This document shows, piece after piece, positions 15,339 through 25,368 of a stretch of 64,000 bases of DNA. Each line of letters opens with the position of its first letter. The first letter of the stretch is position 1. The notes beneath the pieces were generated by a model. That model made no database searches. It had not been told where the DNA came from and saw only the letters and a program-made list of their open reading frames with translations. A program made the translations under genes and the position numbers. Location of the stretch: the NCBI GenBank assembly GCA_012103255.1, contig WLXD01000001.1, positions 620,001 to 684,000 on the forward strand, read 5' to 3'. Origin of the DNA: Acidobacteriota bacterium (GTDB lineage Bacteria > Acidobacteriota > UBA890 > WLXD01).

Positions 15339-16073
15339 GTGAACCACCGCCTTCGTAGCGCGTTTGTTGTAGCTCTCGTTGCCTTGGTCGCCATTCCGGC
15401 CACGGCATTGGCTCAGGAAGACATGTCCGTCAGCATGCTGATGGAGTCGGCCGGCGAGGATTCCAACGAGATGACGTTCACCGTCGCAGGCGACATGGCT
15501 CGCATGGACTTCGCCGAGATGGTGTCGATGATCTGGTCGCCCGACTGGATGCGCATGCTCCAGCATCAGGAGCAGATGTGGATGGAGTTCAACTCCGCGA
15601 TGCTGCAGCAGATGCGCAGCATGATGGGGAACGTGCCGGGTGCTCCCGACGTGGAGGACGAGCTCGACGCCTTCGATCCGAGCAATCTCAGCTTCGAGGT
15701 CACTGGCAACACGGACACGGTCATGGGTATGGAGGTGTTCGAGGTTGCGTTCACCGCCGGCGATGACAACAGCGGGTCCATGTGGATGTCCGAAGACGCA
15801 GAAGTCGGCATCTTCGAGGTCTTTGCACGGATGATGACGCACCTGGATTCGCTCGCCGGCCCGATGATGAGTGGAGACAACCCCGCGGGCGACATGCAGC
15901 AGTACATGGCGATCGCGCAGGCGCAGGGCATGCCTGACGGCAAGATTCTTCGCATGGATTCGGCAGATGGCACGCGGATCACGATGACCGGCTGGGAGGG
16001 CGGACCGTTCCCCGAGGACACGTGGGCGGCGCCGTCGAGTTACCAGAAGCAGGCCATGCCGTTCGGCTGGTAG
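15339..16073 (+). CDS. Methionine-rich secreted protein (DUF4412-like)
   Basis: A 244-residue exported protein. The start is GTG at 15339 because AGGAGGA lies about seven bases upstream; the ATG at 15318 would place that site inside the gene. Signal peptide NHRLRSAFVVALVALVAI is cleaved after ALAQ. The mature part contains about 30 methionines in ~220 residues (MSVSMLMESA, MWMEFNSAMLQQMRSMMG, FARMMTHLDSLAGPMM) and no cysteine. The pattern of beta strands (EMTFTVAGDMARMDF, DGKILRMDSADGTRITMTGW) resembles DUF4412 proteins, whose function is unknown. The Met clusters could bind Cu(I) or Ag(I) or act as an oxidant sink; both are speculation. Confidence 0.65.
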   Translation: MNHRLRSAFVVALVALVAIPATALAQEDMSVSMLMESAGEDSNEMTFTVAGDMARMDFAEMVSMIWSPDWMRMLQHQEQMWMEFNSAMLQQMRSMMGNVPGAPDVEDELDAFDPSNLSFEVTGNTDTVMGMEVFEVAFTAGDDNSGSMWMSEDAEVGIFEVFARMMTHLDSLAGPMMSGDNPAGDMQQYMAIAQAQGMPDGKILRMDSADGTRITMTGWEGGPFPEDTWAAPSSYQKQAMPFGW

Positions 16074-16106
16074 GGCCAACTCAATCTCAAATCTGAGGGG
16101 TCGCCT

Positions 16107-17144
16107 TTGAGGACCTGGCGCGTGGTGCTCGTGGGCTTCGGCACGGTTGGGCGCGGCGTAGCAGAACGTCTGCGCGCCAGCGCAGGCGAGTTGGAGTCGC
16201 TTGGCATCGCGCCGCGCATCGTGGGCGTGTTGGATCCGCGTCTCGGAAGCGTGGCTGCTCCCTCGGGCCTAGACCCGGCCAGCCTGTTGCAGGCAGCCGA
16301 GGGGGAGGGCGACCTCACCCAGGTGCCGGGCGCTCTTGCTTGCGAGGGGGGCGTCGCGGGTGTCCGCGAAATCCAGGCAGACGTCGTCTTCGAATTGACG
16401 CCGACGAACCTCCGCGATGGTCAGCCGGGTCTGGACCACGTGCGGGCCGCTCTGGAGAATGGGCGCCACGTTTCAACCACGAACAAGGGTCCGGTGGCGC
16501 TAGCGTGGCCGGAGCTGCGAGATCTTGCCGCCGCCAACAACGTACAGCTGCGTTGCGAAGGCACCGTGATGTCCGGAACGCCACTCTTGAACGTTTGCGA
16601 GGCCGGGCTGGCAGGCGCGGGAGTTCGCGCGGTGCGCGGCATTCTCAACGGCACGTGCAACTACATCCTCAGCCGCATGGAAGAGGGGATGGCCTACGAC
16701 GATGCCCTCAACGAGGCACAACGCCTGGGCTACGCGGAAACTGACCCGTCGGGCGATGTCGAAGGGTGGGATGCTGCTGCGAAAGTGGCGATTCTGGGGA
16801 ATCTGGTGCTGGGCGGCTCACTGAGTCTCGCGGATGTCGAGCGCGGAGGTATCGACTCCGTCGATCTCGACGCCGTGCAGAACGCGGTGGAGGGCGGCAA
16901 GCGCCTCCGCCTGGTCGGGTCCGTGGAGCGTGGCGAGAGCGCCGTGACCAACGCCCGAGTCACTCTAGAGGAGCTGCCGCAGGACGATCCGCTTGCCGCT
17001 GTGAGCGGCGCGGGGAATCTGCTGACCTTCGAAACCGACGCGCTCGGCGCTGTGTCCGTCGCCGGTCCGGGCGCGGGTCGCGCGGAAACGGGCCACGCCC
17101 TGGTTGCCGATCTGATCGCTATTCACCGAGCGGAGCTTTCGTGA
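16107..17144 (+). CDS. Homoserine dehydrogenase
   Basis: A 345-residue NAD(P)-dependent homoserine dehydrogenase, converting aspartate semialdehyde to homoserine in Thr/Met/Ile synthesis. The nucleotide-binding site is VVLVGFGTVGRGVAERL. The substrate domain includes VSTTNKGPVALAW, FEGTVMSG-type CEGTVMSGTPLLN, GILNGTCNYILSRME and the catalytic region YAETDPSGDVEGWDAAAKVAIL. No C-terminal ACT domain is present, so Thr feedback through ACT is not expected. The start is TTG at 16107 with GAGGGG six bases upstream; no in-frame ATG fits. The stop overlaps the next gene by four bases (GTGA). Confidence 0.92.
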   Translation: MRTWRVVLVGFGTVGRGVAERLRASAGELESLGIAPRIVGVLDPRLGSVAAPSGLDPASLLQAAEGEGDLTQVPGALACEGGVAGVREIQADVVFELTPTNLRDGQPGLDHVRAALENGRHVSTTNKGPVALAWPELRDLAAANNVQLRCEGTVMSGTPLLNVCEAGLAGAGVRAVRGILNGTCNYILSRMEEGMAYDDALNEAQRLGYAETDPSGDVEGWDAAAKVAILGNLVLGGSLSLADVERGGIDSVDLDAVQNAVEGGKRLRLVGSVERGESAVTNARVTLEELPQDDPLAAVSGAGNLLTFETDALGAVSVAGPGAGRAETGHALVADLIAIHRAELS

Positions 17145-17503
17145 CGGACGCCGACCAGCCAGACCGTCGCCGCGACCTTCTCGCGCTCTGCACCGAGGCC
17201 AAACGACTCGCCCGAGCAGAGAAAGAGGTCGGCAAGGTGGCCTGTCTCATCGACGGGCCTGACCTGTGGATCGCGTCCGTGAGCGCCTACAACGTCGTCC
17301 TCGACCTGCCCGCTTCGCGCCTGCAGCACGGCTGCCGCGATTTTCAGGGACAGGTGCGCGAGCGGCACCTCTGCAAACACATCGCCGCGCTGCTGCTCGC
17401 GATCGACGAGGAAGTCGCCGTCCAGGTGCTCGAGCGGGTCGTCGATCCGGCGGGCGACTGGCACCTCGAGGCCATGGCTGCTCGCGGTTTCGGCAAGTCC
17501 TGA
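17141..17503 (+). CDS. Small SWIM-like zinc-finger protein
   Basis: A 120-residue protein starting at GTG 17141, coupled to the homoserine dehydrogenase stop through GTGA. It has a charged N-terminal helix (RRRDLLALCTEAKRLARAEK), a strand pair (KVACLIDGPDLWIASVSAYN) and then a Cys/His segment HGCRDF...RERHLCKHIAALLLAI. The end of this segment is the CxH plus helix of SWIM zinc fingers; the expected first CxC is reduced to HGC. SWIM modules bind nucleic acid or protein. Why one is coupled to an amino-acid enzyme is not clear. Function unknown. Confidence 0.6.
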   Translation: MTDADQPDRRRDLLALCTEAKRLARAEKEVGKVACLIDGPDLWIASVSAYNVVLDLPASRLQHGCRDFQGQVRERHLCKHIAALLLAIDEEVAVQVLERVVDPAGDWHLEAMAARGFGKS

Positions 17504-17554
17504 CCATCTCCGAGCGCGTCAACCGTGCTCGTATCCATCCGGAAGGAGAGCCCG

Positions 17555-17962
17555 TTGAGTCGAGAACTGGAGGAATTCCGAGAGTTCCGAGAGGCGATGA
17601 ACGACCGAATCCTCGATTCGGGAAACCGTGAGATCAAACGGTTCTTTGCCCTCGATACCCGTGCGTATGAAGACGGTGCACTGCCGGTCAAGACGAAGGA
17701 ACTGCTTGGCCTGACCGCGTCGATGGTGCTGCGTTGCGACGATTGCATCACCTACCACGTGGTTCGCTGCAAGGAAGAAGGGGTGACACGCGCGGAGTTC
17801 ATGGACGCCTTCAATGTTGCTCTCGTGGTGGGCGGCTCGATCGTCATCCCGCACCTTCGCCGCGCCGTTGCCAGGCTTGATGAACTCGATGGATTGGCCG
17901 GGTCTGACGGCGATGATGCTGATGCCGTTACGGAGGGGGATGCAACCGACGCCGGGGGATGA
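17555..17962 (+). CDS. Carboxymuconolactone decarboxylase / AhpD-like protein
   Basis: A 135-residue all-helical protein of the CMD/AhpD family. The redox CxxC is present as CDDC in TASMVLRCDDCITYHVVRCKEEG, with the flanking glutamate-rich helix KTKELLGLTAS and the C-terminal EFMDAFNVALVVGGSIVIPHLRRA. AhpD-like proteins act as thiol-dependent reductants or peroxidases. The start is TTG at 17555: AGGAG lies six bases upstream. A GTG at 17525 is possible but has no ribosome site. The last ~15 residues are acidic and disordered. Confidence 0.85.
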   Translation: MSRELEEFREFREAMNDRILDSGNREIKRFFALDTRAYEDGALPVKTKELLGLTASMVLRCDDCITYHVVRCKEEGVTRAEFMDAFNVALVVGGSIVIPHLRRAVARLDELDGLAGSDGDDADAVTEGDATDAGG

Positions 17963-18072
17963 CACTATCTGGGTGAAATCCCCATGCTTTAGAACAGTTA
18001 CAGGCTTGCTTGGACCGCGTCTCTGTTGGTCGACCTGCCTGAAATCAACGCTCCCTGCTTTAGGAGGATTGG

Positions 18073-18603
18073 ATGAAGTCCAAGCTATTCGTCGCGGCGC
18101 TGCTGCTGGTAGCGATCGGTACGGCGGGAGTAGCGCACGCTCAGCCGAGCGTCGCCAACTTCAACATCAAGAAGGATGGGGTCAAGTACTTCAACGTGAC
18201 GATCGGCAACGATGGCCCGATCGACATTGTGGTTCAGCTCAAGTCGCAGAACACCGACGTCGACATCTACCTTTTCGATGCCGATGACGACAGCCGCGAT
18301 GCCGAGGATGCGATCGGCCGCTCCATCGGCACCACTGGCGGGTTCGAGAAAGCAACGATCAGCGACGTCAAGGGCAAGACGATCGTCATCTGCATCGTTC
18401 ATGTCAGCGGCCCGAACTCGAAGGCCGATCTTCGCTCCTCCGTTACCACGGGCCTTGCGCTCGAGAACGGCAACGTGCGGCTCGGGTCCTACGGCGGTTC
18501 AACGATGACGGATGGCGGTGACTTCGATCTCTACGGCTCCGTGGAGCCCGAGATGGCCGGCATCCAGGCTGCACTGCAGCAGCTGGTGGCGCAGAAGCGC
18601 TAG
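18073..18603 (+). CDS. Small secreted beta-rich protein (PPC-like)
   Basis: A 176-residue exported protein with a strong signal peptide (MKSKLFVAALLLVAIGTAG, cleavage after AHAQ) and AGGAGGA upstream. The mature part resembles a bacterial pre-peptidase C-terminal (PPC) sandwich: KKDGVKYFNVTIGNDGPIDIVVQL, then NTDVDIYLFDADDDSRDAED with an acidic loop that could bind calcium, then EKATISDVKGKTIVICIVH. PPC-type domains are usually attached to secreted enzymes; here one stands nearly alone, which is unusual. It has its own terminator immediately downstream. Function unknown. Confidence 0.65.
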   Translation: MKSKLFVAALLLVAIGTAGVAHAQPSVANFNIKKDGVKYFNVTIGNDGPIDIVVQLKSQNTDVDIYLFDADDDSRDAEDAIGRSIGTTGGFEKATISDVKGKTIVICIVHVSGPNSKADLRSSVTTGLALENGNVRLGSYGGSTMTDGGDFDLYGSVEPEMAGIQAALQQLVAQKR

Positions 18604-18625
18604 TCGGATACGGATACACGAAAGA

Positions 18626-18655
18626 AGCGGCCTGCTAACGCGGGCCGCTTTTTTT
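18626..18655. terminator. Rho-independent terminator
   Basis: AGCGGCC pairs with GGCCGCT (extended inward by a T-G and a G-C pair) around a short loop, followed by a run of seven T on the plus strand. It lies 22 bases after the stop of the 18073-18603 gene and just before the end of a convergent gene, so it mainly serves the plus-strand transcript. Confidence 0.88.
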
Positions 18656-18658
18656 GTG

Positions 18659-19180
18659 CTAGCGCCAGGCCTCGGGATCCAGGCTGCTCTCGATACTGGC
18701 CGCGAGTTCGTCCCATTCAAACAGCGGCGAACGTCGGATCTCCACGGTGTTGCCGTCGAGAATTACCTCGGCGACGCCGTCGATTGCGAAGAGGCGACCG
18801 GCCAGCGGGTGCTTCGCCGCCTGGCTCCTGCCCTCGAAGACTCGTCGCGTGAACGGCCCGTGATGCCAGCAGAAGGTCCGCCGATCGCTCGACGCCGGCA
18901 CGTGGTCCTCGATGGCACCGATCGCAAGGCCGTCGGCCAGGATGCCTTCAACGTGGTCGAGCACCTGGTTCCACGCCGCATTCTTGTGTTTCTGGACGCG
19001 CGCTTTGTACGTGTTGAGCGACACCACGCGGACGCCCTCAATCGCGAGAAGCCTGCGCACCCAGTCGGGGGCGCGGGACGAGTCCGATACGTAGGTCTCG
19101 ACGATTTCATCGGTCAACCGCGCGTCGGTGTGGATCACCAGCGCGTGCGGGTTGGCCGGGAACTCGCGAACGGCGTTCAT
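18659..19180 (-). CDS. Protein with two Nfu N-terminal-like domains
   Basis: A 173-residue protein that reads as two tandem copies of the Nfu N-terminal domain (Nfu_N). The first begins FPANPHALVIHTDARLTDEI and continues RAPDWVRRLLAIEGVRVVSLNTYKA with the alternating strand KARVQKHKNAAWNQVLDHVE. The second reads AAKHPLAGRLFAIDGVAEVI, then LDGNTVEIRRSPLFEWDELAASIESSL. The C-terminal NifU-type CxxC cluster-binding domain of true Nfu proteins is absent, so direct Fe-S transfer is unlikely. Related architectures occur in Firmicutes proteins combining Nfu_N with HEAT repeats. Role unknown. The gene converges on the plus-strand terminator. Confidence 0.6.
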   Translation of the reverse strand: MNAVREFPANPHALVIHTDARLTDEIVETYVSDSSRAPDWVRRLLAIEGVRVVSLNTYKARVQKHKNAAWNQVLDHVEGILADGLAIGAIEDHVPASSDRRTFCWHHGPFTRRVFEGRSQAAKHPLAGRLFAIDGVAEVILDGNTVEIRRSPLFEWDELAASIESSLDPEAWR

Positions 19181-19262
19181 TCCGTGCCCCTTCGAGAATC
19201 AGCCAGGGGAGGCTAGGCGTTCATCACGCCGGACGGATCGAACCCCGAAGGTAGCAAGCGAA

Positions 19263-19294
19263 GCCATGCATCGGCAAGGTGTCCGATGCATGGC
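19263..19294. terminator. Strong hairpin downstream of the cNMP-domain gene
   Basis: GCCATGCATCGG-N8-CCGATGCATGGC is a perfect 12-base stem lying 22 bases past the stop of the minus-strand gene at 19316-19843. No T-tract follows on either strand, so it could be a terminator of the Rho-assisted or processing type, or a protein-binding dyad. Confidence 0.45.
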
Positions 19295-19315
19295 CCCGTG
19301 CTGGTTTCGCGCGAT

Positions 19316-19843
19316 CTAGGCTGCGGTCAACTGTGACAGGCGCTCCAGAATCCGCCAGCTGAACGAGTCAGCGTCCTGCGGTTCGAACCGGTGCAGCCGC
19401 GCCATGATCGAGCCCCGCCAGGCGACCCCTTGAGGCGAATTGGATTCGATCGCCTCCTGTACGGCCTCCAGCGGGAGCTCGATCGCGACGGTTTCGCGAA
19501 TCGCGGTCGCATCGTAACGGCGATCTTCTTCTCCGAGGAGCACGATGTCGCCGAACGTGGCGTAGGCGATCTCTACCGTCTGATCGACAGCGAGACCTTC
19601 CTCGGTGCTTCGTTCCAGGCGGATACCGCCATCGAGCAGAATGTACACGGCGTCAGCACGCTCGCCCTGCTCGAAAATACGCTCGCCCTCGACGATGAAT
19701 CGCGTCGTGGCGTGCTTCGACAGCGTAACGATATCTTCCGTCGCCATATGGCTCAGCTGCGCGCAATTCGTCAATACGAGCGGGCTCACGCCAGCGATCG
19801 AGGACTTCAGGGCGGTGCGTGCGGTTTTCATCGTCTTGCTCAT
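19316..19843 (-). CDS. Cyclic-nucleotide-binding-domain protein without an output domain
   Basis: A 175-residue protein. Residues ~25-145 form a cNMP/CRP-like jelly roll: CAQLSHMATEDIVTLSKHA, FIVEGERIFEQGERADAVYILLDGGIRLER, FGDIVLLGEEDRRYDATAIRETVAIELP. The phosphate-binding cassette (normally GE...RSA) reads GEEDRRYDATA, so the Glu and Arg are roughly placed but the match is loose. There is no DNA-binding helix-turn-helix after it, unlike CRP/FNR. It may therefore act by protein contact. A 7-base hairpin at 19860-19879 directly precedes its ribosome site GGAGGGAG. It diverges from the STAS gene at 20055. Confidence 0.75.
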   Translation of the reverse strand: MSKTMKTARTALKSSIAGVSPLVLTNCAQLSHMATEDIVTLSKHATTRFIVEGERIFEQGERADAVYILLDGGIRLERSTEEGLAVDQTVEIAYATFGDIVLLGEEDRRYDATAIRETVAIELPLEAVQEAIESNSPQGVAWRGSIMARLHRFEPQDADSFSWRILERLSQLTAA

Positions 19844-20054
19844 CGTTTTTCTCCCTCCGGCCGGGCTGGAGCGCCCGGCGCCTGTTACTACTAATTCGTC
19901 CGCATGCGTCGTTTGGTTTCGTCCGCTAGGCTGGTTTGACCAACCTTTGACAATTCCCTTCTGCCGCCGCGGCTCGACCGCAGCCCCTGAGTCATGGATA
20001 ATCCGTGCCCGGGTGGGAATTACACGGCGAACTCGTCACACAGGAAGAAGACCG

Positions 20055-20396
20055 ATGAAGCACTCTGAACGACGCGTCGACGACGTCGTGATCGTCGACC
20101 TCGACGGCAAGCTCACTCTCGGCAGCGGCGATGTTCAGCTGCGGCAGATCATGTCTGACCTCATGGAGCGCAAGGAGACCAAGATTCTCCTTAACCTCGA
20201 GAAGGTCATGTACATGGACAGTGCCGGAACCGGCGAACTCGTTGCGGCCTACACCACGAGCAACAACAACGGCGCGTCCCTGAAGCTGCTCAACCTGACC
20301 GCAAAGGTCCGCGACCTGCTGATGTTCACGCAGTTGATCAGCGTCTTCGAGGACTACAGCGACGTCGCTGAAGCGGTTCACAGCTTCAACGAGTAA
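20055..20396 (+). CDS. STAS-domain anti-sigma factor antagonist
   Basis: A 113-residue single STAS domain. It has the strand start RVDDVVIVDLDGKLTLGSGD and the phosphorylation motif YMDSAGTGELVAAY, with the conserved serine in DSAGTG, then a helix and KLLNLTAKVRDLLMFTQL. Members are dephosphorylated to sequester an anti-sigma kinase and release a stress sigma factor. No partner kinase or phosphatase is adjacent. ATG 20055 is preferred: the upstream open frame has no features. It ends 29 bases before carA but has no clear functional link to it. Confidence 0.9.
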   Translation: MKHSERRVDDVVIVDLDGKLTLGSGDVQLRQIMSDLMERKETKILLNLEKVMYMDSAGTGELVAAYTTSNNNGASLKLLNLTAKVRDLLMFTQLISVFEDYSDVAEAVHSFNE

Positions 20397-20425
20397 GTCC
20401 CGGGTAATACCGGAAGGCTCTTAGC

Positions 20426-21643
20426 ATGGGGACTGAGACCGGGATCCGCAGGCTCGCCAGCCGCCCGGCCGTCCTCGTTCTAGCCGATGGCACCGTGTTC
20501 CGCGGTGCGGCTTTCGGGGCGAGGTGCGTCCGCACCGGTGAGGTGTGTTTCAACACGAGCATGACCGGCTATCAGGAGATCCTGACGGATCCCTCATACG
20601 CGGGTCAGATCGTGGCGATGACTTACACCCAGATCGGCAATGTGGGCGTCAATGCGACGGACGATGAGTCGTCGACGCCCTGGCTATCCGGGTTCATTGT
20701 TCGCGAGTTGTTCGAGGAACCGAGCAGCTGGCGTTCTGAAGCATCGCTGGACACCTGGTTGGCCGACGCGGGCATACCCGGTCTATCGGACATCGATACG
20801 CGCGCCCTGGTGCGCCGAATTCGTGACCACGGCTTCCAGAACGCGGTGCTCTCGACCGATCCGGACCAGCAGAATATCGACGACCTGATCGATCAGGCGC
20901 GGACTGCGCCGGATCTCGCGGAGATCGACCTCGTGGAGGCCGTGACCTGCAAGGCGCCCTACGAATGGACCGAGGGAACCTGGCCGGGCGTGGTCGGCCA
21001 GCTGCCTGGCCTGCAAACGCCCGAGAGCGCGCTGCGGGTGGTGGCCTACGATTTCGGCGTCAAACGCAACATCCTGCGCCTGTTGGCGGATCACGGATTC
21101 GTGGTCACGGTTGTGCCGGCTGGCACCAGCGCAGCTGAGGTGGACGCGATCGGGCCTGACGCCGTATTCCTATCGAATGGGCCGGGCGATCCGGCGGCGA
21201 TCGCCGGCGTGCCCGAGACCATTCGCGAGCTCGTCGATCGCTACCCGACATTCGGCATTTGTTTGGGACACCAGATTCTCGGGCGCGCCCTCGGCGGCAC
21301 CACCAAGAAGCTCAAGTTCGGGCACCACGGCGGCAACCAGCCCGGCAAGGATCTGCACACGGGTCAGGTGGCCATCTGCGCGGAGAATCACGGCTATGCC
21401 GTGGACGCCGATTCGCTACGCGCTGCCGGTGAGCCGGTCGAGATCACGCACGTGAACCTCAACGATCAGACCGTCGAGGGGATCGCGCATCAGACGCGAC
21501 CGGTGTTCTCCGTGCAGTACCACCCCGAAGCTTCGCCCGGCCCGCACGACGCCGACTACTTCTTTGGGCGGTTCAGGCGCATGGTCGAACGACACAAAGC
21601 TGGTGATGCCGTGACGGGCGCATCGATCGCCCAGGAAGGCTGA
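20426..21643 (+). CDS. carA: Carbamoyl-phosphate synthase small (glutaminase) subunit
   Basis: A 405-residue CarA. The N-terminal domain has [17 protein letters not shown] and the [21 protein letters not shown] motif. The glutamine amidotransferase domain has [15 protein letters not shown], the nucleophile elbow [17 protein letters not shown] (Cys), and the [10 protein letters not shown] catalytic His-Glu. It hydrolyses glutamine and channels ammonia to CarB for carbamoyl phosphate, feeding pyrimidine and arginine synthesis. It is followed one base later by carB. A leading extension of ~15 residues before the conserved start ([12 protein letters not shown] type) is unremarkable. Confidence 0.97.
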   Translation: MGTETGIRRLASRPAVLVLADGTVFRGAAFGARCVRTGEVCFNTSMTGYQEILTDPSYAGQIVAMTYTQIGNVGVNATDDESSTPWLSGFIVRELFEEPSSWRSEASLDTWLADAGIPGLSDIDTRALVRRIRDHGFQNAVLSTDPDQQNIDDLIDQARTAPDLAEIDLVEAVTCKAPYEWTEGTWPGVVGQLPGLQTPESALRVVAYDFGVKRNILRLLADHGFVVTVVPAGTSAAEVDAIGPDAVFLSNGPGDPAAIAGVPETIRELVDRYPTFGICLGHQILGRALGGTTKKLKFGHHGGNQPGKDLHTGQVAICAENHGYAVDADSLRAAGEPVEITHVNLNDQTVEGIAHQTRPVFSVQYHPEASPGPHDADYFFGRFRRMVERHKAGDAVTGASIAQEG

Positions 21644-21644
21644 C

Positions 21645-24887
<3,243 letters not shown>

Positions 24888-24954
24888 CGCGTCGGGCAAC
24901 GCGAGCATCCAGATCTGAGGCCCTCACGGAGAATCGTGCTTGTCGCGGTATTCG

Positions 24955-24974
24955 AAACGAACTATAGTTTGTTT
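24955..24974. promoter_or_regulatory. Palindromic operator candidate of the second PadR
   Basis: AAACGAACTATAGTTTGTTT is a 20-base dyad centred on the perfect AACTATAGTT with one mismatched pair, in an AT-rich patch 31 bases before the PadR start. A second symmetric pair, TATTC at 24949 and GAATA at 24977, brackets it with a one-base offset. Its sequence differs from the other three PadR-associated dyads. Confidence 0.55.
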
Positions 24975-25005
24975 TTGAATAGTAATTCCTCGACGGAGAG
25001 ATCCC

Positions 25006-25368
25006 GTGGCTGACGCCTCCGACCCGAACGCACTTCTGCCGCTCAAGAACTCCACGTATCGAGTGTTGCTGGCCCTGGCCGACGAGTCGTTGCATGGCTA
25101 CGCGATCATGCAGTCGCTGCAGACCATCACCGGCGGTCGTGAATCGATCCTGCCCGGCACCCTGTATGCTGCGCTCGCCCGGATGGAGGACGAAGGCCTC
25201 ATCGAGCGAGCGACGGCCCCTGACGACGACACGAGCGGCGGCCCCGCGCGCCGGTACCACCGCCGCACGGACTTCGGCCGTGCGGTTGCCGAGGCCGAGT
25301 CGGAGCGCATCGCCACGTTGCTCGACGTGGCACGGTCGCAGGACATGCTCGCGGAGCGCGCAAAATGA
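25006..25368 (+). CDS. PadR-family regulator of the second ADOP cassette
   Basis: A 120-residue winged-helix protein starting at GTG 25006 with GGAGAG upstream. PadR signature: LPLKNSTYRVLLALADESLHG, YAIMQSLQTITGG, LPGTLYAALARMEDEGLI, then GGPARRYHRRTDFG for the wing. A C-terminal helix gives dimerisation. It overlaps the ADOP gene by four bases. The operator candidate is at 24955-24974. Confidence 0.9.
   Translation: MADASDPNALLPLKNSTYRVLLALADESLHGYAIMQSLQTITGGRESILPGTLYAALARMEDEGLIERATAPDDDTSGGPARRYHRRTDFGRAVAEAESERIATLLDVARSQDMLAERAK

Noticed and set aside
17525-17962. CMD/AhpD-like protein as a second selenoprotein
   Set aside because: Its redox motif is encoded by ordinary cysteines (CDDC) and no in-frame TGA is present.
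24949-24981. TATTC/GAATA pair around the second PadR operator as a separate ArsR site
   Set aside because: The pair is one base off-centre and long-spaced; the inner AACTATAGTT dyad explains the site better.
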